NCBI GenBank assembly: GCA_029259595.1
Contig: JAJDEW010000029.1
Location: 1 to 45,104, forward strand
Reading direction: 5' to 3'
DNA: 45,104 nt
Source of the DNA: Planctomycetota bacterium
GTDB taxonomy: Bacteria > Planctomycetota > UBA1135 > GCA-002686595
The position numbers and the translations under genes are program-made. Of this stretch, positions 27,101 to 33,600 are shown one piece after another. Position 1 is the stretch's first letter; each line of letters starts with the position of its first letter. The notes below the pieces were generated by a model, which was not told the origin of the DNA, searched no databases, and worked only from the letters and a program-made list of their open reading frames with translations.

Positions 27101-29074
27101 ACCCCCGAGGCTCCGGGCAGCGTGACCGTGACCGTCCGCGCCCAGAACGACGCGGGTAGCGACGAGCAGACGTTCACCGTCGTCGTCGACGACCTTCCGG
27201 ACCGTGTGCCGGCGATCACGTCCGTCCCGCATCGCTTCGCCTTCACCGGCCGGCGCTTCCTGTACCACCTCCGCGCGACGGGGATGGAGCCGATCCACTA
27301 CACCCTCCTGGCGGGTCCGCCCGAGTTCAAGATCGACTCCGAGACCGGATTGGTCTCGGGAGTCACCACTGAAACGACGGGCTCGGCGAACTTGGTCGTC
27401 CAAGCCACGAACGCGCTCGGTTCGGCCACGCAGTCGTTCGACATCGAATTCCTGCCCGGGACGAGCGGCACGACGATCGACACCGTCGTGGAAGGCTGGA
27501 ACGGAACCACGGCGCAACTGCTCTCCACCGAGGGCAGCCTGTCGCAGGCGCAAGCCGCGGACAACGACTTCTGCGTCGTGGCGCCCGACAGCTACGTCGT
27601 CTTCGACTTCGCGGACTCCCTGCCCTCGGGCGTCGGGATCGAGTCCGTCAAGGTGCGCCTCGAGCACCACGAAGACTCCGGCTTCGGCGCCGGAAACTTC
27701 CTGCTCGACGTGGCCCGCGGCTCGCTCACGAGCCCGGTCGCCCTCGGTTCGAGCGCGCCGACGATCTTCACGACGGACGGCACGTACACCTGGGAGGTCG
27801 GTCACCTGATCGACGACCTGAGCGACGTGAAGCTGATCGTCACGAACCTGACGTCGGACCGTTCGATCTATCTCGACTGGGTCCGGTTGCGGGTCACCTA
27901 CTCCTCGGTCGAAGCGCCGGCGATCAGCGACAGCATCCTGCCGGTCAACCCGGAACCGATCCCCTTCCTGCCTCCGGAGCGGCTCGCGCTCGGCCCGGCC
28001 GACCTCGAGCAGCGCGCCAACGTCTTCCTGCCCCCCGGCAAACCTCCGGTGAACGGCTGGCCCGTCATGGTCACGACGAACGTCGGAGGTGGCACGTCTT
28101 CCTTCCCGGCGGCGGCGCTGTCCACGAACGGAAGCCTCGGCTTCTTCCACGACCTGGTCGAGGAAGGCATCGCGGTCGTCTACTTCGGCAACTCCGCGGT
28201 CGGAAGCAACCGCGCCTTCTTCGCCCAGCCCGGAGCCGCCGACGGGCGCTACGCCTCGTTCGCACCGAGCGCCGACAACCCGGAGAAGGAGACCGAATGG
28301 GCCATCCAGTGGGCGAAGTCCCAGCGCGTCTACCCGCTCGATCCGAACCGGGTGAGCGTGCGCGGACAATCCCAAGGGGCCATGAACATGATGTGGGCGA
28401 CCATGGCACAGGATCGCGCCCGTCGCTCGGGTTCCCGCCACGTGCGCACCAGCACGCGGGTCGAGGCGGTCCTCGCCATCCATCCGCCGACCGCCCTGTG
28501 GGCCTTCGAGCAGGACGAGGAATTCGTCAGCGACGTCATCGGTCACTTCGAACGGGTCGACATGCCCGGAGTCTCCGCGCGCACGATGCGCCAGGTGAGC
28601 GAGGATGACCAGAAGAACGCGAGTCCGATGCGCTACTCGTTCGACTCGCCGGAGACGATCGAGCATGTCTCGAACCAGAAGTTCGCGCTGTTCTCGATCG
28701 AGCCGGTCTCGATGCAAGGGGGCCAGCCCATCGAGATGACCCTCGACCCGGAGGGCTTCCCGATCCTGCACGACGCGATCGGGGTTCCGGTCGTCCACGA
28801 CTCCTGGTTCGCCTACGTGTTCTGGAAGCGGCTCACGGGCCTCTCGCCCGATGCCAGCGCTTTCCACATCGCCAACTCGATGTTCGCCATGAGCTCGAAC
28901 GCGGCCCTGGCGGCACCAGACGACGTCCACACCGACACCTTCGCGGGTGGACTCGCGGGCGACTCCCTGCGGCAGCTCGCCCTCTCCTGGATCGTCGACG
29001 CCCTGACCGACAAGGACCGGTCCACGTCCGTCGTCGACGACCAGCGAAACGACGCCGGCGCACTTCTGCGCTGA
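15170..29074 (+). CDS. Giant secreted protein 2: subtilase-propeptide-like N-terminus, 40 Ig-like repeats, C-terminal alpha/beta-hydrolase
   Basis: The protein has 4,634 aa. ATG 15170 opens a clear signal peptide (FTALLPPALALLGALFA); the frame is open upstream to 14990, but those residues look non-coding. Domains: residues about 70-275 resemble the propeptide region of KP-43-like subtilases (FAVWVPSHEALLALE, then DLGWIGAYQPGYKL, then IEGVLGI), but no Asp/His/Ser protease domain follows. A subtilase-type C-terminal jelly-roll is at 330-438 (LTNDLDLLVVQPDG, IDNPRVGTWTILV). Beta-sandwich A is at 446-605, 40 He_PIG-type repeats at 608-4097, beta-sandwich B at 4101-4245 (VEGWNGTTAQLLSTEGSLS), and the alpha/beta-hydrolase from 4246. 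The elbow G-Q-S-Q-G has Ser4401 and the probable His is His4543 (VHDSWFAYVFW). I read only one cysteine (Cys4135). The hydrolase domains of the two giants are closely similar. A terminator follows. Confidence 0.9.
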   Translation: MHSGSFTALLPPALALLGALFAPPGNRTSWQEELPWLLTTLEAPRGPLVMTPGAVFPPGAPPHLPRPWTRPEASLPAVFLVHADADRLAEATLAHGLDAAPLSAESFAVWVPSHEALLALESDPDLGWIGAYQPGYKLTPHAVEGALTAPFDGRVQVELLAGAGGRSAEDRIRAFATHVHDTWEHELAGRQIRLIEVSLAKPIDMFELARIEGVLGIHGGGRDGERAELEELFERARTQRVPFASERFTSRGSQLWLATLLHTEAATIVESERGSFLAPSTSKDEAFARELRPLRSSDSAAGAPDARGYVRHIQNVHARDGFPSRTTPPQAYTVRVVDPSLGLSVDLHWNDEPGASPTALTNDLDLLVVQPDGTPFLGGFGGVSETRPGGHYERWQAEESVRIDNPRVGTWTILVGPDAGPFSAGQGYSLAVGGGLAELETSDEPTRIVLRPFRTTADPAPVRAPASPDSESPRAAAHEPRAALLATDGDKVHVADRAFGFGFDGAVPSNVVLRSLTLEVDHEVTGTSGPGFVRWELGRGSLAAPTILDALEPELVDAEGTSTWDITDAVRDVASANRLVLTVRDSAGAGSTALDRAVVIVEFDTLVAPRIASKPTLEAVVGQPYVYDADRTAETSGSTPVRWSATTAPLGFEIDPITGSVNWTPKRSGTFEIELGAENRAGRTGQGFTIEVTDEAFAPEITSSAQTLALLGKRYFYQPRATGSGPLEWRLEQAPAGALIDPVTGAFSWTPTETGTFTFSLNASNTAGADSQSTQLNVSADTPPVITSIPNLSGKVGEAYSYDADDTTEATGTAPIVWSKLAGPTEFAIDSATGLVTFTPALQGFQSITIRAANNVGSDTQTFTVDVAPPDVPPTITTSPALTGKVGEPYIYNADAAGTTPVTFSLTTSPAGVSFDPGSGFLSWVPSAVGTFTFRIEATNVAGTGSQTWSVVIDPADSPPTITTVPVVTAKVGELYSYDADANGTQPISWTKVSGPGAIAVHPSTGLVTWTPAAPGVVQLTIRASNVAGAVTQNFQITVAPPDVPPSITSTPTLGGFVNEAYVYDADSTAEATGTAPISWSILSAPPEFSIDPSTGLIAWTPITSGTTPISIIATNVAGTEVQSFDVIVLPQRFPPTITSTPPTTGKVDVPFGYDPVVTGTTPITWSKQAGPAELSVDSATGAITWTPVAQGPQTVSLQATNAVGSDVQTFTVNVTPRDVPPTITTIPPLSGKVGVPFVYDADALGTTPLTWSKVIGPAEFSINPASGIVTWTPVATGNVTISLQATNVAGTGSQTFTVSVAPPDIPPTITSVPPTTGKVGTPFVYDVDADGSTPITFTKFAGPAEFTINPGSGIVTWTPTASGSINVTVQAQNAFGTDSQTFTVAVAPADVPPAIVSTPTLTGKVGEAYSYDADNTASAIGTLPIVWSVLSGPVEFSIDPSSGLVTWIPVTAGTISISIRATNVAGSEVQFFDVLVAPPNVPPTITSTPPPTGKVGVAYPYSPTASGTTPISWAKLSGPAQFSIHPTTGVVSWTPVSVGVQSITIEATNVAGSYSQTFSVDVAPPDVPPTITSTPDLFAQVDTAWLYTATASGTTPLTWTKLAGPPEFSIAPGTGVVSWTPVTDGPTTITLQVGNVAGIDQQTFTLDVLAVNEPPTIVSMPSLGGKVGEPYAYDGDATAEAVGSRPITWSKLVGPTEFMIDAATGIIAWTPTSPGTFTISIVAANSGGSEVQTFDVVVAPADVPPTITSSAPTTGKVGQAFVYDANADGTTPLTWTKVSGPAALSVDPATGLVSWIPVATGVEIITLEVANTAGSDTQTFFVDVSPPDVPPTISTVPPLAGKVGMAYSYDADATGTNPITWTKLVGPPEVLLDSATGIVTWTPTVSGPVVIRIQASNAAGVGTQTFTVNVAPADVPPTITSAPVLAGSVGVPYSYDANAVGTVPIAWSKLAGPAELVIDAVTGIVTWTPTLQGTYSVSISASNVAGSSTQTFQIVVTPPNQAPTITSTPNLATKVGDPYQYDADGFAQATGTQPITWSVSSAPAGFAIDPLTGFVSWTPLTLGSQTISIIASNVAGSNVQSFIVTVGPENVPPTITSMAPTTGKVGTPFVYTASASGTVPFAWSKLSGPAGFDIDSVTGTVTWTPNTAGSFSIAIQVSNPVGNDSEVFTVTVAPADEPPTIVSSPLLSGRVGDLYSYDANAIGSEPISWSVLSGPAEVMIDAGTGLVSWIPAVPGAFLIRIQAANGAGVGTQSFTVVVADAEIPPTIVSLPPMTGELGNAFGYQAIATGSLPLSWTKLAGPPELSIDPSTGLVNWVPAAIGPVSITIQVANAYGSDAQSFLVDVIDPIDPPVITTAPATLITKVFEFFIYEPAADGTAPISWAKLAGPDEVNVEPRTGRTVWYPTAPGLFTIELEASNAAGSDTQSFVVDVRPSIRVGSRGEQSGRDGQKGLDPPIITSTAPTTGQVGSLFVYDADAKGSAPLVWSVIDAPAGLSLDPSSGLVTWAPSVQGRHSITIQVANAAGVDQQAFSVDVAPGNSPPTITTVPSLSAKVGEPYTYDADAIGTAPITWSLLTGPPEVSVDSATGVLTWTPTVAGNVTLRILASNVAGTGSQTFTVAVAPSDAPPAISTTPPAVAKVGQPFVYDADATGAVPLTWSKLTGPAEFSIDATSGVVTWTPATDGLETITIGVTNAAGADSQTFTVDVAPADTPPSITSTPSLTARIGEAYQYDADATAEASGTQPITWSVFSGPAEFSIDANTGLVTWTPLATGTVSITILAANVAGSELQSFDVVVDDPLQPPTITSVPPSFAKVGVPFAYTATANGTSPIIWTKLAGPAAFSIDAASGIVSWTPVGQGLETITIAANNAAGGDVQVFTVTVGPADAPPSITTTPPPVGKVGEAYSYDADASGTQPIAWSILVGPPEASIDAASGLLSWTPIVDGNITIQIEAANVVGSTTQSFTVTVAPNDVAPSITSTPPLTGQVGEAFVYDADATGTAPLAWAKLAGPAELSIDAGTGLITWTPVAAGLVTITIEASNVAGSDSQTFTVDVAEADVAPSISSTPGLTATVGEAYVYDADASGTTPLAWTTTAAPLELSIDAGTGLVTWTPVTSGLVTVTIEVSNVAGSDSQTFTVDVAAPDVAPTITTTAPTTGKVGVPFVYDADADGSDPIVWTKLAGPAEFSIDSVSGVVSWTPAASGLTTITIQAGNGAGADTQIFSVNVAPPDVAPTITTTAPSTGGVGEAFAYDADASGTTPLTWAKLAGPAEFSIDAGTGVVSWLPATAGLQTITIEVSNAAGSDTETFTVDVVNNNVPPTITTLPPLSATVGMPYSYDADATGSAPISWAVLIGPPEVSINSVTGLVSWTPIAAGTFTVRILAFNTAGNSTQTFSVTVAPQDSAPLITSSPTLTGKVGVTWSYDADADGSTPLTWSKVSGPAEFSIASGTGIVTWVPTTAGATAITIQATNAFGSDTQTFTIDVAPPDEPPTITTSPTLTGKVGELYTYDANADGSLPLTWTILTGPPEAAIDSATGVLSWTPVVDGNITLRVLVVNSFGNSTQTFTVVVAPADALPAISSSPNLTGKVGVAYAYDAEAAGTAPMTWTKTAGPIDLTIEPTSGVVNWTPSVAGTFAITLDAANAAGSDTQTFSVDVAPPDGPPSIGSTPPPAAEVGVAFAYTAQASGPGPMTWSAPTAPAGFTIDAGSGVVTWTPAAIGLEPVTLDVTNAFGSDSQTFDVNVVATGTAPTITSVANTATSTGTAYFYDGDGSAEASGTQPLAWELVVAPSEMSIDEVTGAIDWTPVDSGPADVTLSVTNAFGSDTQSFVIDVSGPSASPLISSSPGLSILTTGAYNYGPSASGSRPITWELLAGPPGLALDAATGVVTWSSPLVGAHDIELRATNAVGADTQSFRLNVLGAPSITSTPAPSAQMDLGYDYDANRALEADGGLPVTWTVVDGPAGFEVDAATGEVIWTPEAPGSVTVTVRAQNDAGSDEQTFTVVVDDLPDRVPAITSVPHRFAFTGRRFLYHLRATGMEPIHYTLLAGPPEFKIDSETGLVSGVTTETTGSANLVVQATNALGSATQSFDIEFLPGTSGTTIDTVVEGWNGTTAQLLSTEGSLSQAQAADNDFCVVAPDSYVVFDFADSLPSGVGIESVKVRLEHHEDSGFGAGNFLLDVARGSLTSPVALGSSAPTIFTTDGTYTWEVGHLIDDLSDVKLIVTNLTSDRSIYLDWVRLRVTYSSVEAPAISDSILPVNPEPIPFLPPERLALGPADLEQRANVFLPPGKPPVNGWPVMVTTNVGGGTSSFPAAALSTNGSLGFFHDLVEEGIAVVYFGNSAVGSNRAFFAQPGAADGRYASFAPSADNPEKETEWAIQWAKSQRVYPLDPNRVSVRGQSQGAMNMMWATMAQDRARRSGSRHVRTSTRVEAVLAIHPPTALWAFEQDEEFVSDVIGHFERVDMPGVSARTMRQVSEDDQKNASPMRYSFDSPETIEHVSNQKFALFSIEPVSMQGGQPIEMTLDPEGFPILHDAIGVPVVHDSWFAYVFWKRLTGLSPDASAFHIANSMFAMSSNAALAAPDDVHTDTFAGGLAGDSLRQLALSWIVDALTDKDRSTSVVDDQRNDAGALLR
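16991..27460 (+). repeat. Coding tandem array of 40 Ig-like (He_PIG-type) repeats
   Basis: I counted forty repeats averaging 262 bases (about 87 aa). The first is APRIASKPTL and the last VPAITSVPHRFAF, matching the last repeat of the neighbouring giant. Most share GKVGxxYxYDADA, a P-[IL]-x-W strand, GPAEFSID, a TG-[IL]-V-T-W-T-P strand, and TQTFTVDVAP. Some form a longer class with a TAEA-x-GT insert and an E-V-Q-x-F-D-V ending (repeats 6, 10, 13, 25, with relatives at 3 and 17). Another class ends in G-[TV]-G-[ST]-Q-[TS]-F (8, 15, 19, 23). A charged linker of 22 residues interrupts the array between repeats 21 and 22. Confidence 0.9.
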
Positions 29075-29113
29075 ATCGAACGGGCGCGAGTGTCCCCTTC
29101 GCGCTCCTTCGAG

Positions 29114-29149
29114 AGCCGGGCGGTTCCCAACCGTCCGGCTGTTTCGTTT
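29114..29149 (+). terminator. Intrinsic terminator after the giant genes
   Basis: AGCCGGGCGGTT (29114-29125) pairs with AACCGTCCGGCT (29129-29140) in a 12-bp stem with one G-T wobble and a three-base CCC loop. GTTTCGTTT follows. The stem begins 39 bases after the stop of the second giant gene. It is the clearest transcription boundary between the giant genes and the ABC cassette. Confidence 0.85.
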
Positions 29150-29152
29150 AAT
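29147..29152 (+). promoter_or_regulatory. Candidate -10 box for the Gld-type ABC cassette
   Basis: TTTAAT sits directly on the T-tract of the preceding terminator and 32 bases before the ATG at 29185. It is an isolated AT-rich hexamer in GC-rich DNA. The -35 position would fall inside the terminator stem and shows no clear match. Confidence 0.25.
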
Positions 29153-29184
29153 CTCGGGCCCCGGGCCCCTCGGTCGGCCCTTCC

Positions 29185-29937
29185 ATGATCCACGTCCAAG
29201 ACGTCGTCAAGCGCTACGGCACCACCCTCGCGGTCGACCGCGTGTCCTTCCGGATCGAGACCGGCGAGGTCGTCGGCTTCCTGGGACCCAACGGTGCCGG
29301 CAAGAGCACGCTGCTCAAGATGATCTCCACGTGGCTTCCGCTCGGAGCGGGTCACATCGAGGTCGCCGGGCACGACGTCGTCCGGGAACCCCTCCTCGCA
29401 CGCGCTTCGCTGGGCTATCTGCCCGAGCACAACGCCCTGTACGACGGCATGCGGGTCGATCGCTACCTCGCCTTCGTCGGGAAGCTGCGCGGCCTGCGTA
29501 GCGAGCTCGCCGAGCGGATCGCGTGGGTGGTCGATCGCTGTTCGCTCCAGGACGTGGTCGGCAAGCGAATCCAGGCCTGCTCGAAGGGCTATCGCCAGCG
29601 GATCGGCCTGGCAGCGGCCCTGCTGCACGATCCGCCGATCGTCCTTCTCGACGAGCCGACGCACGGGTTGGACCCCCTGCAAGTCGAGGCCTTCCTCGAG
29701 TTCGTCCGCGAGCTGGCCGAGGGCAAGGCGATCCTGTTCTCGAGCCACATCCTGAGCGAGATCGTCGCCGTGTCCGATCGCGTGCTGGTGATCGACCACG
29801 GACGGCTCCTGCTCGATGCGCCGCTGAGCGAGCTGCGAGAGCGGGCGGAAGCCTCGGGCGGCACGATCGAGCGCGCTGTGCTCGACCTGGTGCGCGCGCA
29901 TCAGGTCGTCGCGGCACCGAAGGATCAGCCAGCGTGA
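29185..29937 (+). CDS. ABC transporter ATP-binding protein, gliding-type (GldA-like)
   Basis: This is the ATPase of a GldA/GldF/GldG-type ABC system, 250 aa. Walker A is GPNGAGKST (from residue 34). The Q-loop region is around YLPEHNALYDGMRVDRYL, with the P-E-x-x-x-L-Y-x-x-[ML] form typical of GldA/NatA-like ATPases. The signature is the variant SKGYRQRIGLAAAL (from residue 133). Walker B is IVLLDEPTHGLDPLQV and the H-loop is FSSHILSEI. Start ATG 29185 is the first good start and no Shine-Dalgarno is visible. The stop overlaps the permease start (GTGA). In Bacteroidetes such systems are linked to gliding; outside that group the substrate is generally unknown. I do not infer gliding here. Confidence 0.9.
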   Translation: MIHVQDVVKRYGTTLAVDRVSFRIETGEVVGFLGPNGAGKSTLLKMISTWLPLGAGHIEVAGHDVVREPLLARASLGYLPEHNALYDGMRVDRYLAFVGKLRGLRSELAERIAWVVDRCSLQDVVGKRIQACSKGYRQRIGLAAALLHDPPIVLLDEPTHGLDPLQVEAFLEFVRELAEGKAILFSSHILSEIVAVSDRVLVIDHGRLLLDAPLSELRERAEASGGTIERAVLDLVRAHQVVAAPKDQPA

Positions 29938-30683
29938 AGAGGGCTTCGAGCTGGACCGGGATCCGCATCATCGCGGCACGCGAGATCGGAGCGGCCGTCG
30001 ACTCGGGCATCGCCTTCGTCTTCGCGATCGCCTTCGGCCTGCTCGCGAACTCGATCTTCATGAACGAGTTCTTCCTGGCGGGCACGGTCGACATGGGCGG
30101 CTACTTCCGCCTCCTGCCGCTGCTCTTGGCGTTCTTCCTGCCCGCCATCACGATGCGCACGTGGGCCGAAGAGCGCAAGACGCGCACGATCGAGACCCTC
30201 TTGACGTTGCCGATTCGGCCCGCGCAAGCCGTGCTCGGCAAGTTCCTGGCCGGCCTCGCGGTGTACGCCTTGTTCCTGGCAACGTCGCTGCCGATTCCCG
30301 TGATGCTCGTCGTGCTGGGCGATCCGGAACCGGGCACGATCCTCGGTGGCTATCTCGCGCTCGGTCTCTTCGGAGCGCTGTTCCTGGCCTTCGGCAACTT
30401 CCTCTCCGCCCTGTCGAAGGACCAGATCACGGCCTTCGTGACCGCCACACTCTTCGGGTTCGCGCTCGTTCTGCTCGGCAACGAGGACGTCGTCGGCATC
30501 CTCGACGGACTGGTTCCTGGCGTCTTCCTCGGAACGTTCCTGTACGAGAACGTCTCGGTCATGCCGCACTACGACGCGATCTCGCGTGGGGCCCTCGAGC
30601 TCCCCGCCCTCGCCTACTTCGCCTGTTCGAGCGCGCTCTTCCTTTGGACGTCCTCCCTCGCCCTGGAACGGATCCGGGACTGA
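29934..30683 (+). CDS. ABC-2 type permease, GldF-like
   Basis: This is the membrane partner of the ATPase upstream. GTG 29934 overlaps the ATPase stop, giving 249 aa with about six hydrophobic segments (for example SGIAFVFAIAFGLLANSIF, LLPLLLAFFLPAITM, VYALFLATSLPIPVMLVVL). The cytoplasmic segment RTWAEERKTRTIETLLTLPIR is the characteristic ABC-2/GldF-family loop. The following gene begins one base after its stop. Its position between a GldA-like ATPase and a GldG-like protein supports the call. Confidence 0.88.
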   Translation: MKRASSWTGIRIIAAREIGAAVDSGIAFVFAIAFGLLANSIFMNEFFLAGTVDMGGYFRLLPLLLAFFLPAITMRTWAEERKTRTIETLLTLPIRPAQAVLGKFLAGLAVYALFLATSLPIPVMLVVLGDPEPGTILGGYLALGLFGALFLAFGNFLSALSKDQITAFVTATLFGFALVLLGNEDVVGILDGLVPGVFLGTFLYENVSVMPHYDAISRGALELPALAYFACSSALFLWTSSLALERIRD

Positions 30684-30684
30684 G

Positions 30685-33600
30685 ATGCAGCGCGCGACGG
30701 CCTTCGCCCTCCTCGTCGTCCTCGGCTGGACGTGCACGGCCCTCCTGGAGAGCATCGCGCGCCACTACGACACCGCCGGTCGCTTGTCCCTCGAGTTCGG
30801 CCCCCTGCCGCGCCGGACCCTCACGGAACGCACGCGCGCGCGCCTGGCCGCCCTCGAGACCCCGGTCGACGTCACGTACTACGTCTCCGAGCGCGCCGCG
30901 ATGCCGTCGAACATGCGCGACGTCGAGCGGACGGTGACCGACCTCCTGGAAGCCATGCGCCGGGCCGCTCCCGAGCGCTTCGACTACACGCTGGTCGATC
31001 CGGCCACCCATCCCGAGCTGAAGGGCTTCGCCTCGCGACGCCGCATCTCGCCGTTTCGCGCGCGCAGCGTGAAGCGCGACGAGATCGACGAGGAGACGGT
31101 CTGGTCCACCCTCGCGATCGGACAAGGCGCGGGTCGCGAGACGACCCTGCACGCGATCGGCCCGGACGACCTGCCCTGGCTGCAGCTCATGATCGTCGAG
31201 GCGCTCGACGAACTCCGCACCGCGAGTCGTCCGCGCTTCGCCCTGGCCAGCGACGACCCGGTCGCGACCTACGACAAGCTCGCCGACGCTCTGTCCGCGC
31301 GCGGTGAGCTCGAGCGCGTGGACCTCACGGACGACATCCTTCCGTCCGACGTCGACGTCCTGTGGTGGATGAATCCGCGCGGCGTGACCCCCGCGCGACT
31401 CGCGCGGATCGAGGCCTTCCTGGAACGCGGCGGAAGCCTCGTCGTGGCCGGGAGCACGCAGGTCGCTCGCTCGTCGAGCCTGCTCGAGCGCGACGGTCGC
31501 CCACACTGGATCTCGTATCCGAGTTCGGCCGAACTGTCCCCGCTGCTGGCGCCCTTCGGCCTGCGCGCCGATCCGGGCCTCGTCCTCGACCAGCGTTCGG
31601 AGAACGTCGTCTTCGAGGGTGAGGAGCTCTTCGCCCCCTTTTTCATCCGCTGCATCGCGCCCAACCAGAGCTTCGAGTCCTGGTCGACGCAGCCGAACGG
31701 CACCCTCTTGTTCTTGCTGCCCGCCGCGCTCGCGCTCGACGCCGGCCGGCTCGCGCGTGCAGGTCTCGACGCGACGGCCCTCGCCACGAGCTCGGACGAG
31801 ACCTGGATGCAGCCCCTGCCCGCGCTCTCCGAACCCGCCCCCATCGCGTTCGACGCGCTGCGCGAAGAGCTCGGGACGCCCGTCGCCAAGGTCCCGCTCG
31901 TCGTGGAGGTGCGCGGCGCGGATCCGTGGCGGGGTCGCCTGATCGCTTGCGCCGCGACGACGCCCTTCGAGGACGGCTTCCTCCATCGACCGGGTACGGC
32001 CCACGCCCGTCTGGTCGAGACCCTGGCAGACGAGCTGGCCGCCCCCGAACACCGCATCCGTCGGCGCGCCCGCGAACGTGGAACCGTTCGCCTGCCCTGG
32101 CTCGCGGGACGCACGCGGCTCGTCTGGCGTGGCCTCGTCGTCTTGCTGGTCCCCTTGCTCTTCGGCCTGTTCGGCGCGCGGCGCGCGCTCGCGACACTCC
32201 TCACGCAGAGCTCGAACGTGTCCAGGAGCCGCTTGGCTCCGCTGGCTCTCGCCCTCGCGGCCGTGCCCTTGACCGGTGCGCTGGTGCAGCTCTTCACCGC
32301 GAGCCCGCTGTCCATCGACCTCACGAGTGACCGACGCAACACGCCGGCGGACGCGACCGTTCGACTCGCGCGCGCGGCCGGAGACGTGACCGCCGAGCTG
32401 CTTCTCTCGGATCGCGACCGGTTGCCGCCATCGATGCGGAGCACGGAACGAGCGGTACGCGCCCTGTGCGCACGCTTGATCGCCTCCGGCGCGAAACTCG
32501 AGCTGTCGTGGGTCGCCGCCGATGACGCGGATGCGGCGACGCTTGCAGGCTTTGCCGACGACGGCGTGCTCCCCGCCGCGCTCGTCGCGGACCGCGAGTC
32601 CAGCGGTGGAGGCGAGGTCTTTGCGGCGCTGCGGCTCACGGCGCAGGAGCGCTCGACCATCGTCGATCTCACGGATGCGGCCGCACTGGAAGAGCTCGAA
32701 TTCCGGCTCGCGTTCGCGTTGCGGCGCCTCACGACGGGAATCACGCCGACGATCGCCTTCGCTTCGGACGTCCCGCGCCCCTCCGCCGCCGAAGCCTACG
32801 AGAACTTCCAGGAGAAGGGGCTCTTCGCGCCGAAGGGGGTCGACGTCTACGGAGCGGCCCGCCGGCGTCTCGCCAGCGCGGGCTTTCGCGTCGTCCACGT
32901 CAATCCGCGCGCGCCGGCCTTCGACGAAGAGGTCGACGTGCTCGTCTGGATGCAGCCTCGACGCTCGATCGAGCCCATGCTCGAGCGCACCGTGCGGTAC
33001 TTGCACGGCGGCGGGCCGGTGCTCCTGGCCGCGCAGCACTTCGTGGTCCAGTCGCGGCAGTATCGAGGAACCCAGTTCGATCTCGTCTACTGGCCGCAAC
33101 CCCAGACGCCCGACGTCGAGCTCCTGTACTTTCCCGAGCTCGGAATCCGCATGGTGCGCGAGGTGCTCTTCGACGATTCGCGCACCAGCATCGAGATGGC
33201 CAGCCGCATCACCGGGCGCACGGGCGGACGCGATTTCGAGAGCCAGGTCTCGGCGCTCCCGTTCCTGATCCGCGCGCGGGCGGCGAACTTCGCCGCGGAC
33301 GATCTCGTGACGCGTGGACTCGGCGATCAGGCCTTTCTCTTCGGGAGCTTCCTCGCCTGGGACGAAGGTCGACTGAAGGAACTCGGCCTGCGTGCGACCC
33401 CCCTGATCACGACCAGCGCGCGCTCGTGGAGCTTCGACTGGAAGGGTCGCTGGCTACCGCCCGAGGTGCTCGAAGGCCCGCTTCCGGACGTTGATGGCCA
33501 GCCGGGCAGCTACGCGGGCAAGCTGCCGCTCGTCGTGCGCTTCGAGGGCACGTTTCCAAGACCGGAGAACCCCCTGTCCTTCTTCCCCCCGGAAGAAGCG

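Noticed and set aside
16991..27460. CRISPR-like regular spacing in the long repeat region
   Set aside because: The period is about 262 bases, repeats are diverged and fully coding, and there are no short identical repeats with unique spacers.
25916..28930. A 1,004-codon minus-strand open frame opposite the hydrolase end of giant gene 2
   Set aside because: It has low-complexity composition rich in R, G, D and V, and the plus strand encodes a clear Ig/hydrolase product.
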